This document shows, one piece after another, positions 19,128 to 28,085 of a DNA stretch of 64,000 bases. Source of the DNA: Methylobacterium sp. J-077 (GTDB lineage Bacteria > Pseudomonadota > Alphaproteobacteria > Rhizobiales > Beijerinckiaceae). A program made the translations under genes and the position numbers. The notes below the pieces were generated by a model. It was not told the DNA's origin, made no database searches, and saw only the letters and a list, made by a program, of their open reading frames with translations. The stretch covers positions 60,253 to 124,252 of the forward strand of contig NZ_JAKSYJ010000254.1 of assembly GCF_022829365.1 (NCBI RefSeq). The letters are read 5' to 3'. How positions within the stretch are numbered: the first letter of the stretch is position 1; every line of letters begins with the position of its first letter.

Positions 19128-19730
19128 ATGCCACGCCCCAACGCACATACCGACACCCGGCAGGAGATCCTCGACACCGCCTACGGCCTGGTGGGCGCGA
19201 AGGGGTTTTCCGGGGTGGGGCTCAACGAGATCCTGGCTTCGGCCAAGGTACCGAAAGGGTCGTTCTACCACTATTTCGGCTCGAAGGAGGCTTTTGGCGA
19301 GGCGCTGCTCGACGATTACTTCGAGAGCTATCTCGCCGATCTCGATACGACCCTGGCCGAACCGGGCCTGAGCCATGCCGAACGGCTGATGAACTATTGG
19401 CGGAAATGGCAGGCGACGCAAGGCAGCGTCGACTACCAGCGCAAGTGCCTGGCGGTGAAGCTCGCCGCTGAGGTCTCGGACCTCTCCGAAACCATGCGCC
19501 TCGCCCTCAAGGGCGGGACCGCCGGGATCATCGAGCGGCTGGCGCGGGCGATCGAAGCGGGTGCCGCGGAGGGCTCGCTCACGGTCGCGGGCGAGCCGCA
19601 TGAGACCGCCGAGACGCTCTATCACGTCTGGCTCGGCGCGAGCCTGATGGCGAAGATCGTGCGGACCGACGCACCGTTCGAAGCCGCGATCGCGACGACC
19701 CGGCAGATCCTCGGCCTTTCCTCACGCTGA
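19128..19730 (+). CDS. TetR-family repressor
   Basis: 200 residues. The N-terminal TetR helix-turn-helix is LDTAYGLVGAKGFSGVGLNE followed by KVPKGSFYHYFGSKEAFGEAL. The ligand domain holds the short motif QRKCLAVKLAAEVSDLS, with a Cys comparable to the reactive cysteine region of NemR/AcuR-type repressors that sense electrophiles. It probably represses itself and the downstream genes through the two matching operators, one before its own start and one 51 bases after its stop. The ATG at 19128 was chosen because the operator lies just upstream. Confidence 0.9.
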   Translation: MPRPNAHTDTRQEILDTAYGLVGAKGFSGVGLNEILASAKVPKGSFYHYFGSKEAFGEALLDDYFESYLADLDTTLAEPGLSHAERLMNYWRKWQATQGSVDYQRKCLAVKLAAEVSDLSETMRLALKGGTAGIIERLARAIEAGAAEGSLTVAGEPHETAETLYHVWLGASLMAKIVRTDAPFEAAIATTRQILGLSSR

Positions 19731-19780
19731 CCCGAGGGAAGACCGAGGCAGCCGGACCATGCGGGCCTGTGCCCGAACCT

Positions 19781-19795
19781 GAGACGACTGGTCTA
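19781..19795 (+). promoter_or_regulatory. Putative TetR operator, copy 2
   Basis: GAGACGACTGGTCTA, matching the TetR-gene operator at 19093-19107 at 13 of 15 positions. It lies 67 bases before the small secreted protein gene and is the natural control site of the downstream cluster. Confidence 0.55.
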
Positions 19796-19862
19796 CTCAA
19801 GACCGATCGACGGCACCTTGCCCGGACGGGCAAGCGACCGGAAACCCAGAAGGAGAAAGCTC

Positions 19863-20096
19863 ATGCCGTACAGCAGGATAATGTTTGCCCTCCCCTGCAT
19901 CCTTCTCACCGGGTTGGGGTCGGCCCCGCTCGGGATCCCCGCCGCCTCGGCGCAGGAGAGGATCACCCTCGAGTCCATCGGCGCCGTCCGCATGGCCAGG
20001 CTCGACGCGGTCAGACGCGCGGACCCGGAGGTTCAGCCGGCGACGACGAGGCCGGCACGCGCGCAGAGCGCGGAGCGCCCGGCGAAGGCGCGGTGA
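19863..20096 (+). CDS. Small secreted protein, unknown function
   Basis: 77 residues. A clear signal peptide (residues 1-31, hydrophobic IMFALPCILLTGLG, cut near ASAQ) is followed by a short basic tail (ITLESIGAVRMARLDAVRRADPE). A good ribosome site AAGGAGAAAG lies eight bases before the ATG. It is the first gene after the second TetR operator, 106 bases before the DJ-1-like gene. The family is not recognised and no cysteines remain after processing. Confidence 0.6.
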   Translation: MPYSRIMFALPCILLTGLGSAPLGIPAASAQERITLESIGAVRMARLDAVRRADPEVQPATTRPARAQSAERPAKAR

Positions 20097-20202
20097 CGCC
20101 GCCACGCCTTCCGCACACCACCTGATATCCGCGCGGACCGGTCGACCGATCCGACGCCGGTACGCCCAACCCGATCATTCCGAAGAACCACGGAGAGCGA
20201 CG

Positions 20203-20886
20203 ATGAAGATCCTGATGGTGCTGACCTCCCACGACCGGCTCGGCGACACGGGCCGGAAGACCGGCTTCTGGCTGGAGGAGCTCGCCGCGCCCTATTACGT
20301 GTTCAAGGATGCCGGCGCGGAGATCGTGCTCGCCTCGCCCCTGGGCGGCCGGCCGCCGCTGGACCCGAAGAGCAGCGAGCCGGATTCCCAGACCGACGCG
20401 ACGCGCCGGTTCGAGGCGGACGGGGAAGCCGTATCGGCGCTGGCGAACACGACCAGGCTCGATGCCGTCACCCACGAGACGTTCGACGCCGTGTTCTATC
20501 CGGGCGGGCATGGTCCGCTCTGGGACCTCGCCGAGGACCCTGTCTCGATCACGCTGATCGAGACGACGCTCGGGGCCGGCAAGCCGGTCGCCCTGGTCTG
20601 CCATGCCCCCGGCGTCCTGCGCCACGCGAAGTCCCCCGACGGGACGCCGCTCGTCCAGGACAAGTCCGTCACCGGCTTCGCGAACACCGAGGAGGAGGCC
20701 GTGGGCCTCACCCAGGTGGTGCCCTTCCTGGTCGAGGACGCGCTTCGGCGGAACGGCGGCCGGTTCTCCAAGGCGGCCGACTGGGCGCCGCACGTGGTGG
20801 CCGACGGCCTGCTGATCACCGGCCAGAACCCGGCCTCGTCCGGGCCCGCCGCCGAGCGTCTCCTCGCGCATCTCGCGAACGGCTGA
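20203..20886 (+). CDS. DJ-1/PfpI family protein (Hsp31/glyoxalase III-like)
   Basis: 227 residues. The order of motifs is GFWLEELAAPYYVFKDAG (conserved Glu), YPGGHGPLWDLAED, then the nucleophile elbow ALVCHAPGVL with Cys followed by His. This is the large DJ-1 class that includes Hsp31 and glutathione-independent glyoxalase III, which detoxify methylglyoxal. Its place behind a possible TetR operator suits a reactive-carbonyl response (inference). The ATG follows GGAGAGCGACG. Confidence 0.9.
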   Translation: MKILMVLTSHDRLGDTGRKTGFWLEELAAPYYVFKDAGAEIVLASPLGGRPPLDPKSSEPDSQTDATRRFEADGEAVSALANTTRLDAVTHETFDAVFYPGGHGPLWDLAEDPVSITLIETTLGAGKPVALVCHAPGVLRHAKSPDGTPLVQDKSVTGFANTEEEAVGLTQVVPFLVEDALRRNGGRFSKAADWAPHVVADGLLITGQNPASSGPAAERLLAHLANG

Positions 20887-21028
20887 CCGCACCGTCATCC
20901 GTCCCTGAACACCTCCGACCGGGCAGCCGCGCGGTCGGGGGCCGCCCCCGGGCCGCCGGCCCGACGGACGCCCGGTTCGACCCGGCGGCTTCCTGCCCTC
21001 CGGCATTCATCGTGAAGGACACCGACCC

Positions 21029-22438
21029 ATGGCCACCGACATGATCTTCTCGGACGCGACCCGACTCGCCGAACTGATCCGCACCCGCCAGGTCTCGCCG
21101 GTGGAGGTCGTGCAGGCGCATCTCGACCGCATCGCGGCGGTCGACCCCAAGGTCAACGCCATCGTCACCGTGGCGGAGGGGGCACTCGACGCCGCCCGCG
21201 CGGCCGAAGCCACGGTCCTGGCCGGCGGTGAGCTCGGCCCCCTGCACGGGGTGCCGTTCACCGTGAAGGATTCCATCGACACGGCAGGTGTGTTGACCCA
21301 GCGCGGATCGCCGATCTTCAAGGGCCGCATCCCCGAGGCGGACGCCACGAGCGTCGCCCGCCTGAAGGCGGCCGGGGCGATCCTGCTGGCCAAGACCAAC
21401 CTGCCGGAATTCTCCTACTGGATCGAGAGCGACAACCTGCTCAGCGGCCGGTCGAACAACCCGTGGGACCTGGAACGCACGCCCGGCGGGTCGAGCGGGG
21501 GCGAGTCGGCGGCCATCGCGGCGGGGATGTCGCCGCTCGGCCTCGGCACCGATCTCGCCATCTCGGTCCGGGGGCCGGCCGCGCAGACCGGCATCGTCGC
21601 GCTGAAGGCGACCCACGGCCGGGTGCCGATGACGGGGATCTGGCCCCGGGCACCGCGGCGGTTCTGGCATGTCGGCCCGATGGCGCGCTCGATCCGGGAC
21701 TTGGCCTTGGCCTTCTCGCTCCTGTCAGGCCCCGATGGCGAGGACGGCTACGCGTCCCGCACCGTCATGGGCGATGCCGGTCTGGGCTCTGCGGCCGCCC
21801 GGCCGCTGCGGGTGGGCTGGCTGGTCGAGCCCGGCTTCGGCCCGATCGATCCCGAGGTCGCCGCGACCGTCCAGGCGGCGGCCGAGGCCCTCAAGGGCGC
21901 GGGCTGCACCGTGGAGGCGGTGCGCATCCCGGCGCTGGAGCGCGACTTCGCCCTCGACGTGTTCAACAAGCTCCACGTCATGGAGATGAAGCCGGCCTTC
22001 CGGGAGGCGACCGCCGGGCGGAGCCGGGACGAGCTCTACACGATGGCCAGGACCATGCTGGCGCTCCCCGACACGTCGATGGAGGACTACATCGCGGCCG
22101 AGCAGGCGGCGGAGCGGCTGCGGGACGGCTACGCCGACTATTTCCGGCGCTACGACGCGCTGATCACGCCGGTCCTGCCGATCCCGGCGCACAAGCACGG
22201 CGTCACCAGCTTCGTCATCAACGGCCAAACCGTCGACGCCACCTACCTCCAGGGCGCGACCGTGCCGCTCAACGTCACCGGCCTGCCCGGCCTGTCGATG
22301 CGGTTCGGGACGAGCGGCGACGGACTGCCGATCAACGTCCAGGTCGTGGCCGGCTGGCAGGCCGAGTCGACGATCCTGCAGGTCGCCGCGCTGCTCGAGA
22401 CGCTGAGCCCCGTCCGCGACCTGCATCCGAGCCTTTAG
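21029..22438 (+). CDS. Amidase signature family hydrolase
   Basis: 469 residues. The amidase signature Ser-cisSer-Lys triad is visible: Lys in PFTVKDSID, the glycine/serine loop TPGGSSGGESAAIA, and the nucleophilic Ser in GTDLAISVRGPAAQTG. The C-terminal half has the variable substrate region. Members hydrolyse amides such as glutamyl-tRNA, nicotinamide or nitrile-derived amides; this one has no GatBC partners here and looks like a catabolic amidase. It follows the DJ-1 gene by 142 bases and may be in the same regulon. Confidence 0.9.
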   Translation: MATDMIFSDATRLAELIRTRQVSPVEVVQAHLDRIAAVDPKVNAIVTVAEGALDAARAAEATVLAGGELGPLHGVPFTVKDSIDTAGVLTQRGSPIFKGRIPEADATSVARLKAAGAILLAKTNLPEFSYWIESDNLLSGRSNNPWDLERTPGGSSGGESAAIAAGMSPLGLGTDLAISVRGPAAQTGIVALKATHGRVPMTGIWPRAPRRFWHVGPMARSIRDLALAFSLLSGPDGEDGYASRTVMGDAGLGSAAARPLRVGWLVEPGFGPIDPEVAATVQAAAEALKGAGCTVEAVRIPALERDFALDVFNKLHVMEMKPAFREATAGRSRDELYTMARTMLALPDTSMEDYIAAEQAAERLRDGYADYFRRYDALITPVLPIPAHKHGVTSFVINGQTVDATYLQGATVPLNVTGLPGLSMRFGTSGDGLPINVQVVAGWQAESTILQVAALLETLSPVRDLHPSL

Positions 22439-22442
22439 AGCA

Positions 22443-22477
22443 CTCGCTGCCGAGGTGGGTACCAGTTCGGCGGCGAG
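22443..22477 (+). terminator. Hairpin after amidase gene
   Basis: CTCGCTGCCGA (22443-22453) pairs with TCGGCGGCGAG (22467-22477) with one G-T pair. It follows the amidase stop directly and begins within a TTTAGAGCAC context like the other TAGAGC hairpins in the window. No T-tract follows, so it may be a repeat rather than an intrinsic terminator. Confidence 0.35.
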
Positions 22478-22655
22478 CGAGCGCGTCGAGTCGATGCGGG
22501 GATGCCGGAGCCGGTGTCAGCCCGGCATGGAACGGTGCGGGCCGCTCCAATCTTGGTTCCGCAGGTCGGTGGGCCTCGCGGAGGCTGATCGCCGGCTTGG
22601 ACGTATGAGGCGCAGCGGCCGTCACGCCGAGCGCCCGAGGACAGGGAGAACGCCG

Positions 22656-23090
22656 ATGCCGACCTATGCCATCTCGACCGCGAAGGACCTCACGGCCGAA
22701 CAGCGCGCCGGGATCGTGGCGAGCATCACCGCCATCCATGCGGTGGAGGCGACCGCGCCGCGCTACTTCGTGCAGATCATCTTCAACCGGGTCGAGCCCG
22801 GGTCGATCTTCATCGGCGGCGAGCCGGCTTCCCCCGATCACGTCTGGGTGCGCGCCGACATCCGGGCGGGCCGGACCCGGGAGCAGAAGGCCAGGATGCT
22901 CCGGCGCATCATGGCGGAGACGAGCGGGATCCTCGGCATCTCCGAGCAGGACGTGTGGGTCTACATCTCGGACATCCCGGCGCTAAGCGTCCTGGAATTC
23001 GGCCACGTCCTGCCCGAGCCGGGCGAGGAGGAGCAGTGGCTCGCCGCGCTGCCCAGCGCGTTGCGTGAGAAGCTCAGGCAGGCGGCCTGA
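22656..23090 (+). CDS. Tautomerase-superfamily protein (cis-CaaD-like)
   Basis: 144 residues. After Met removal, the catalytic Pro1 (PTYAIST) is N-terminal. Residues comparable to those of cis-3-chloroacrylic acid dehalogenase are present: His near 27 (AIHAVEA), two arginines in RADIRAGRTREQ, Tyr in WVYISDI and a Glu cluster after GHVLPEP. This suggests a hydratase/dehalogenase-like tautomerase such as Cg10062 rather than plain 4-oxalocrotonate tautomerase. It has a GGGAG ribosome site and follows the amidase by 217 bases, including a hairpin, so it may have its own promoter. Confidence 0.82.
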   Translation: MPTYAISTAKDLTAEQRAGIVASITAIHAVEATAPRYFVQIIFNRVEPGSIFIGGEPASPDHVWVRADIRAGRTREQKARMLRRIMAETSGILGISEQDVWVYISDIPALSVLEFGHVLPEPGEEEQWLAALPSALREKLRQAA

Positions 23091-23187
23091 TCCGAAGAGG
23101 CGGAGGGCCGGTGCCGCCCGGCCGCGTCCCCCGCGTCAAGGCGCGAGAAGCGGGCTCAAAAGCCCGCTCCGGCCCGTCGCCCGGCGC

Positions 23188-23541
23188 CTACGGCAGGGCG
23201 CCGATCATGCCCTTGGCCTGGCTCATGGTGTTCTCGCAGGCGCGCTTGTCGCCGTGCCGGTCCTCGTCGGCCGCACGCAGGATGAGGGTCTTGGCGACAG
23301 CCATGTGATCGGCCGTCGAGATCGTGGCGGGATCGCTCGGGGCGTCGAGGCGGGCGGCGGTCACGCCCCGCGGCGAGCCGGTGCTGAGCGTGTGGCCCGC
23401 CTGAAGGCCGCCGACCTGGACGGCGCCGGGGCTGTCGAGACGGCGCTCGATGGTCGCGATCTGCTCGGCGCAGGAGGAGGCCAGCGCCGGAAGCGGCACC
23501 AGCGCGAGGGCCAGGGTCGCAAGGGTGATTTCGAGGCGCAT
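23188..23541 (-). CDS. Exported hypothetical protein
   Basis: 117 residues with a signal peptide (MRLEITLATLALALVPLPALA). The mature protein has two cysteines (SSCAEQI near the N terminus and KRACENTMSQAKGM near the end), which could form a disulfide, and a middle region with ADHMAVAKTLILRAADED. The two-cysteine, helical pattern recurs in small periplasmic proteins. The family is not recognised. It converges with the tautomerase gene. Confidence 0.65.
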   Translation of the reverse strand: MRLEITLATLALALVPLPALASSCAEQIATIERRLDSPGAVQVGGLQAGHTLSTGSPRGVTAARLDAPSDPATISTADHMAVAKTLILRAADEDRHGDKRACENTMSQAKGMIGALP

Positions 23542-23757
23542 CGCAAGGACTTTCGGCGCGGTGGCAGCATCGCGGTTCCGCTCGGCGAGCGTTCGACCCG
23601 ATGCAGTCCCTCACGCGGCGATGCGAAGGTAGCGCGTGTTCAACCGCCCGATCCGGCTTATGTTGCAGCGCAACACGAAATGCCGGGCAGGCCTGCGTTT
23701 TGGCGCGCAGGCGATAGTTCGCTCGATCGCGGCCGAAGATCGGGCTGGGAAGGCCAT

Positions 23758-23794
23758 GAAAGGAAAAGGGGTCGCCCCGCAAGGCGGCGACCCC
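23758..23794 (-). terminator. Intrinsic terminator of the molybdoenzyme operon
   Basis: Read on the minus strand, GGGGTCGCC (23794-23786) pairs with GGCGACCCC (23776-23768), followed at once by TTTTCCTTTC. It lies 56 bases after the stop of the large subunit gene. Confidence 0.8.
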
Positions 23795-23849
23795 TCCCCT
23801 CCGAGCGGCGACGCGTCGGCTACGGAGCCGACCGGTCATCCGGTCCCGC

Positions 23850-26069
23850 TCAAGCCGCGTCCGGCATGCGTTCGAGGAACTTGTCCAGGGTGAGCGGATA
23901 GTCCCGCACGCGGATGCCGGTGGCGTTGTAGACCGCGTTCGCCACCGCCGCGCCGACGCCGCAGATGCCGAGCTCGCCCACGCCCTTGGCCTTCATCGGC
24001 GAGGACATCGGATCGACCTCGTCGAGGAAGATCACCTCCTGGTGCGGGATGTCGGCATGGACCGGCACCTCGTAGCCGGCGAGGTCGTGGTTGGCGAAGA
24101 AGCCGCGCTTCGTGTCGACGGCGAGTTCCTCCATCAGGGCCGCGCCGGTGCCCATGGTCATGCCGCCGATGACCTGGCTGCGGGCCGATTTCGGGTTGAG
24201 GATCCGCCCGGCCGCGCAGACCGCCAGCATGCGCCGCACCCGGATCTCGGCCGTATCCGCATCGACCCCGACCTCGACGAAGTGGGCGCCGAAGGTCGAT
24301 TGCTGCTGCTTCTTGGCAAGGTCGCCGAACTCGATCGTGTCCTCGGCGGACAGGGCGCCCTGGGCGGCGGCCTCGCCGAGGGGCACCGCACGGTTCCCGG
24401 CACGCACCGCCCCGTCGGCGAACACGGCGTCGGCGGAGTTGATGCCGAGCCGCTGCGCCACCGCCTCCCGGAGCTTCACGCAGGCGGCGTAGACGCCGGC
24501 CGTCGACGAGTTGGCGCCGAACTGCCCGCCCGATCCCGAGGAGACCGGGAAGTCCGAGTCGCCGAGCCGCACCACGATCTTGTCGAGGGGCAGGCCCATC
24601 ATCTCGGCGGCGGTCTGGGCGATGATGGTGTAGCTGCCCGTGCCGACATCGGTCATGTCGGTCTCGACCGTCACGGTGCCGGACCCGTCCAGGCGTACCC
24701 GCGCGCCGGATTTCAGGACCATGTTGTTGCGGAAGGCGGCGGCCATCCCGAGGCCGACGAGCCACTGGCCGTCCCGGACCTGGCCGGGCCGCGGGTTGCG
24801 CTTGGCCCAGCCGAACGTGTCCGCGCCGAGCCGGAGGCATCCGACGAGGTCGCGGTGGGAGAACGGGCGCTCCGGCGCCTGCGGATCGACCTGGGTGTCG
24901 TTGCGGATCCGGAACGCGACCGGGTCGAGCCCCAGCTTCTCGGCCATCTCGTCCATGGCGACTTCGAGTACCATCAGGCCGGGCGCTTCTCCGGGCGCGC
25001 GCATCGCATTGCCCTCGGGCAGGTCGAGATGGGCGAGCTTCATCGCGGTCAGGCGGTTGGCGCCGGCATACAGGAGCTTGGTCTGGCTCACCGCCGTCTC
25101 CGGATCGCCGTCGGGGAGGTTCCCGGAGGTGCTCTCGTGCGCGATGGCCGTGATCGTGCCGTCCTGGGTCGCACCGATGCGCACGCGCTGGATGGTGGCG
25201 GGCCGGTGCGTGGTGTTGTTGGCGATCAGCGGGCGGGTCAGCGCCACCTTCACCGGACGCCCGGCCGCCTTGGCGCCGAGCGCGGCGAGAACCGCATCGG
25301 CGCGCACGAACAGCTTGCCGCCGAAACCGCCACCCACGTAGGGCGAATCGATCCGGACGTTCGCCTTGGGGATCCCCAGGATCTTGGCGATGCTGCCGTG
25401 GCCCCAGGCGATCATCTGGTTCGAGGTCCAGAGCGTGAGCTTGTCGCCGTCCCAGGCCGCCACCGTGGCGTGGGGCTCCATCATCGCGTGGCTCTCGTCG
25501 GCGGTGGTGTAGGTCTCGTCGAGGGTGACCGGCGCCTGCGCGAAGGCGCCCTCGAAGTCGCCGACCCGCTCCTCGCCGTCGCCGCCGCTGCCCTCGCCGC
25601 TGTCGCTCGGGACCGGCGGCGCGCCCTTCGCCTCGGCCGCGAGGTCGAACTTGCCGGCCTCGGCGGCGTAGTCGACCTCGACCAGGAAGGCGGCCGCCCG
25701 GGCCTGCTCGAAGGTCTCGGCCACCACCACCGCGATGGCCTGATGGTAGTGCTGGATCGCGTCGCCGCCGAACAGGTAGGCGGTGTTCATCGTGCCGCGC
25801 TCGAGCCGCGGGGTCTCCAGGGTGGTCACGACGGCCAGCACGCCGGGGGCGCGCTTCGCGTCCTCGACGTGGATCGCACGGACGCGGCCCTTGCTGATGC
25901 CGGAGCCGAGCACGTAGCCGTAGGCCTGGTTCGGCACGACGTCGTGGCGCTCGTAGGCGTAGGGCGCGGTGCCGGTGGTCTTGTACTTGCCGTCGATCCG
26001 GTCGGTCGGCTTGCCCACGACCTTGAGCTGGTCGATGGGGTTCTGGCCGGCGGGGGTGTCGAACTTCAT
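23850..26069 (-). CDS. Aldehyde/xanthine oxidoreductase, molybdenum cofactor subunit
   Basis: 739 residues of the xanthine oxidase large-subunit family, closest in layout to PaoC/YagR. Conserved features include TGTAPYAYERHD at the N terminus, GGGFGGKLF for cofactor binding, MRAPGEAPGLMVLE, and the C-terminal KGVGELGICGVGAAVANA with the catalytic Glu that activates the water ligand. It hydroxylates aldehydes or N-heterocycles. It is the last gene of a three-gene minus-strand operon and is followed by a terminator. No maturation chaperone (PaoD/XdhC) lies next to it. The exact substrate is not readable. Confidence 0.92.
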   Translation of the reverse strand: MKFDTPAGQNPIDQLKVVGKPTDRIDGKYKTTGTAPYAYERHDVVPNQAYGYVLGSGISKGRVRAIHVEDAKRAPGVLAVVTTLETPRLERGTMNTAYLFGGDAIQHYHQAIAVVVAETFEQARAAAFLVEVDYAAEAGKFDLAAEAKGAPPVPSDSGEGSGGDGEERVGDFEGAFAQAPVTLDETYTTADESHAMMEPHATVAAWDGDKLTLWTSNQMIAWGHGSIAKILGIPKANVRIDSPYVGGGFGGKLFVRADAVLAALGAKAAGRPVKVALTRPLIANNTTHRPATIQRVRIGATQDGTITAIAHESTSGNLPDGDPETAVSQTKLLYAGANRLTAMKLAHLDLPEGNAMRAPGEAPGLMVLEVAMDEMAEKLGLDPVAFRIRNDTQVDPQAPERPFSHRDLVGCLRLGADTFGWAKRNPRPGQVRDGQWLVGLGMAAAFRNNMVLKSGARVRLDGSGTVTVETDMTDVGTGSYTIIAQTAAEMMGLPLDKIVVRLGDSDFPVSSGSGGQFGANSSTAGVYAACVKLREAVAQRLGINSADAVFADGAVRAGNRAVPLGEAAAQGALSAEDTIEFGDLAKKQQQSTFGAHFVEVGVDADTAEIRVRRMLAVCAAGRILNPKSARSQVIGGMTMGTGAALMEELAVDTKRGFFANHDLAGYEVPVHADIPHQEVIFLDEVDPMSSPMKAKGVGELGICGVGAAVANAVYNATGIRVRDYPLTLDKFLERMPDAA

Positions 26070-26072
26070 GGC

Positions 26073-27023
26073 TCAGGCCCTCGCTTGGTTCAGCGCCGCA
26101 CCGAGGGTCCGCTCGGCGAGCTTCAGCTTGTAGGCATTCTCGTGGGTGGGCTTGGCCCCGGCGAAGACCGTCTCGGTCACCGCCTTGGCGCCGCGCGGCA
26201 GATCGGCCTCCGCCGCCTCCACCCGCCAGGGTTTGTGCGCCACCCCGCCGAAGGCCACGTGCCCGGTTCCGTCCTTGCCGAGGATGGCCGCCACCGAGAC
26301 CAGGGCGTAGGCGTAGGAGGCCCGGTCCCGGACCTTGCGGTAGATATGCGTGCCGGCCACCGGCCTGGGCAGCGTCACCGCGGTGATGAGCTCGCCGATC
26401 TTGAGCGTCGTGTCGATCTCGGGCTCGTCGCCGGGCAGGCGGTGGAATTCCGCGATCGGGATCCTGCGCGCGGTGCCCTCGGCGTCGACGGTCTCGACGG
26501 TGGCGTCGAGGACGCGCATCGCCACGGCCATGTCGCCCGGATGCGTGGCGATGCAGGCGTCGCTGCCGCCGATGACCGCGAGTTGCCGGCTGACCCCGTC
26601 GAGGGCCGAGCAGCCGCTGCCGGGACGGCGCTTGTTGCAGGCCTGGGCGGTGTCGTAGAAATACGGGCAGCGGGTCCGCTGAAGCAGGTTGCCGGCCGTC
26701 GTCGCCTTGTTGCGCAGCTGGCCCGAGGCGCCCGCGAGCAGGGCGCGCGACAGCACCCCGTAATCCTTCCGGACGCGGGCATCGGCGGCCAAGTCGGTGT
26801 TGCGCACCAGCGCACCGATGCGCAGGCCGCCCTCCGGCGTCGCCTCGATTCGGTCGAGACCGAGCCCGTTCACGTCGACGAGGTGGGCGGGGGTCTCGAT
26901 CTGCAGCTTCATCAGGTCGAGGAGATTGGTCCCGCCGGCGATGAACTTCGCCTCCGGCGTGCGGGCGACCGCGGCGGCGGCCTCGGCGGGCGTGCCCGGG
27001 CGCTCGTAGGTGAAGGACCTCAT
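26073..27023 (-). CDS. Aldehyde/xanthine oxidoreductase, FAD subunit
   Basis: 316 residues. FIAGGTNLLDLMKLQ binds FAD. A four-cysteine region RTRCPYFYDTAQACNKRRPGSGC resembles the extra [4Fe-4S] insertion of PaoB and 4-hydroxybenzoyl-CoA reductase-type subunits, whereas plain xanthine dehydrogenase FAD subunits lack it. It transfers electrons from the iron-sulfur subunit to the acceptor. It lies three bases upstream of the molybdenum subunit gene and overlaps the stop of the [2Fe-2S] subunit gene. Confidence 0.92.
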   Translation of the reverse strand: MRSFTYERPGTPAEAAAAVARTPEAKFIAGGTNLLDLMKLQIETPAHLVDVNGLGLDRIEATPEGGLRIGALVRNTDLAADARVRKDYGVLSRALLAGASGQLRNKATTAGNLLQRTRCPYFYDTAQACNKRRPGSGCSALDGVSRQLAVIGGSDACIATHPGDMAVAMRVLDATVETVDAEGTARRIPIAEFHRLPGDEPEIDTTLKIGELITAVTLPRPVAGTHIYRKVRDRASYAYALVSVAAILGKDGTGHVAFGGVAHKPWRVEAAEADLPRGAKAVTETVFAGAKPTHENAYKLKLAERTLGAALNQARA

Positions 27024-27565
27024 GCCTGCCTCCCGGCGACCGCGGTCATCGCCTCGACGATGTTGGAATAGGCGCCGCAGCGGCAGATGTTGCCGCTCAT
27101 GCGCTCGCGGATCTCGGCCGCGCTCACCTCAATCGGCGCGTTGAGGTCGGCTGTGACGTGGCTGGGGATGCCGGCCTCGATCTCGGCCAGGACGGCGACG
27201 CCGGAGCAGATCTGGCCCGGCGTGCAGTAGCCGCACTGGTAGCCGTCATGCTTGACGAAGGCCGCCTGCATCGGATGCAGGTTGTCCGGCTGCCCCAGTC
27301 CCTCGATGGTGGTGATCTCTGACCCCTGGTGCATCACGGCGAGGGTCAGGCAGGCATTGATGCGCCGGCCATCGACGATCATCGTGCAGGCGCCGCACTG
27401 GCCGTGGTCGCAGCCCTTCTTGGAGCCGGTCAGGTGCAGGTGCTCGCGCGCGGCATCGAGCAGGCTGGTGCGGATGTCGAGGTCGAGCTCGCGCCGCTGC
27501 CCGTTCACGGTCAGGCCGACCTTCGCCATCACCGGCGCGTCGGCGACCCTGTCACGTCGACTCAT
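27020..27565 (-). CDS. Aldehyde/xanthine oxidoreductase, [2Fe-2S] subunit
   Basis: 181 residues. Two [2Fe-2S] clusters are visible: GCDHGQCGACTM with a later Cys (NACLTL), and CGYCTPGQICSG with GNICRCGAY. The ATG at 27565 is preceded by GGAG at suitable distance; a frame open to 27700 adds 45 residues that look non-coding. PaoA homologues often carry a Tat signal, but this start lacks one (MSRRDRVADAPVMAKVG), so the enzyme is probably cytoplasmic. It is the first gene of the operon. Confidence 0.92.
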   Translation of the reverse strand: MSRRDRVADAPVMAKVGLTVNGQRRELDLDIRTSLLDAAREHLHLTGSKKGCDHGQCGACTMIVDGRRINACLTLAVMHQGSEITTIEGLGQPDNLHPMQAAFVKHDGYQCGYCTPGQICSGVAVLAEIEAGIPSHVTADLNAPIEVSAAEIRERMSGNICRCGAYSNIVEAMTAVAGRQA

Positions 27566-28085
27566 ATCGCGGTCTCCAGGTCGTCCCATCCAAGTCGTCC
27601 CATCATGGTCTCCGAACCTGTTGCGGGAGATGGCGGGCCGGGGCCCCTCCATCGATAGCGGAATGCCCAGGGCGACACGAGCACCTTGGATACGCTCCAA
27701 GGTATCGCGCCGACGCCCGGGGATGAGTGGGTCAAATCGGCCTGGGGCTATGAGCGCAGCTCATGGACGCGGCGCGTTTGCCGGTCGCCGCATCGGGCTC
27801 GGTCGGCCGGACGGGCGCTCCCGCCGACAGCCGTGGCGCCGGCAGAATGTATCGACCGGCATACGGACCGGGTGACCACAGGCTTTCGTAAAGCACGCTG
27901 CGGTCACCCGGTGCATGGCGGAAATCATGACGGCACCGGTCGTCGATATTATGTTGAACGAGAATGAATTTTGATCAGTAGGGTAATGCAATCGATGGAA
28001 CTCGCAGACAAACCGTCATAATAATAAACATCGTATATGTATATGTGTCGTACTTCTCGCAGAGCATGTCGCAAAACCGACACGT
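27566..28085. other. Intergenic, becoming AT-rich, no gene seen
   Basis: The left part (to about 27900) is GC-rich with short open frames that show no domain. From about 27930 to 28110 the base composition shifts to AT-rich (for example CATAATAATAAACATCG near 28016), unlike the rest of the window. No RNA gene is recognised. The AT-rich part runs into the TonB receptor promoter. Confidence 0.5.

Noticed and set aside
27686..27967. Plus-strand frame upstream of the molybdoenzyme operon
   Set aside because: No ribosome site or domain; Arg-rich shadow-like composition.
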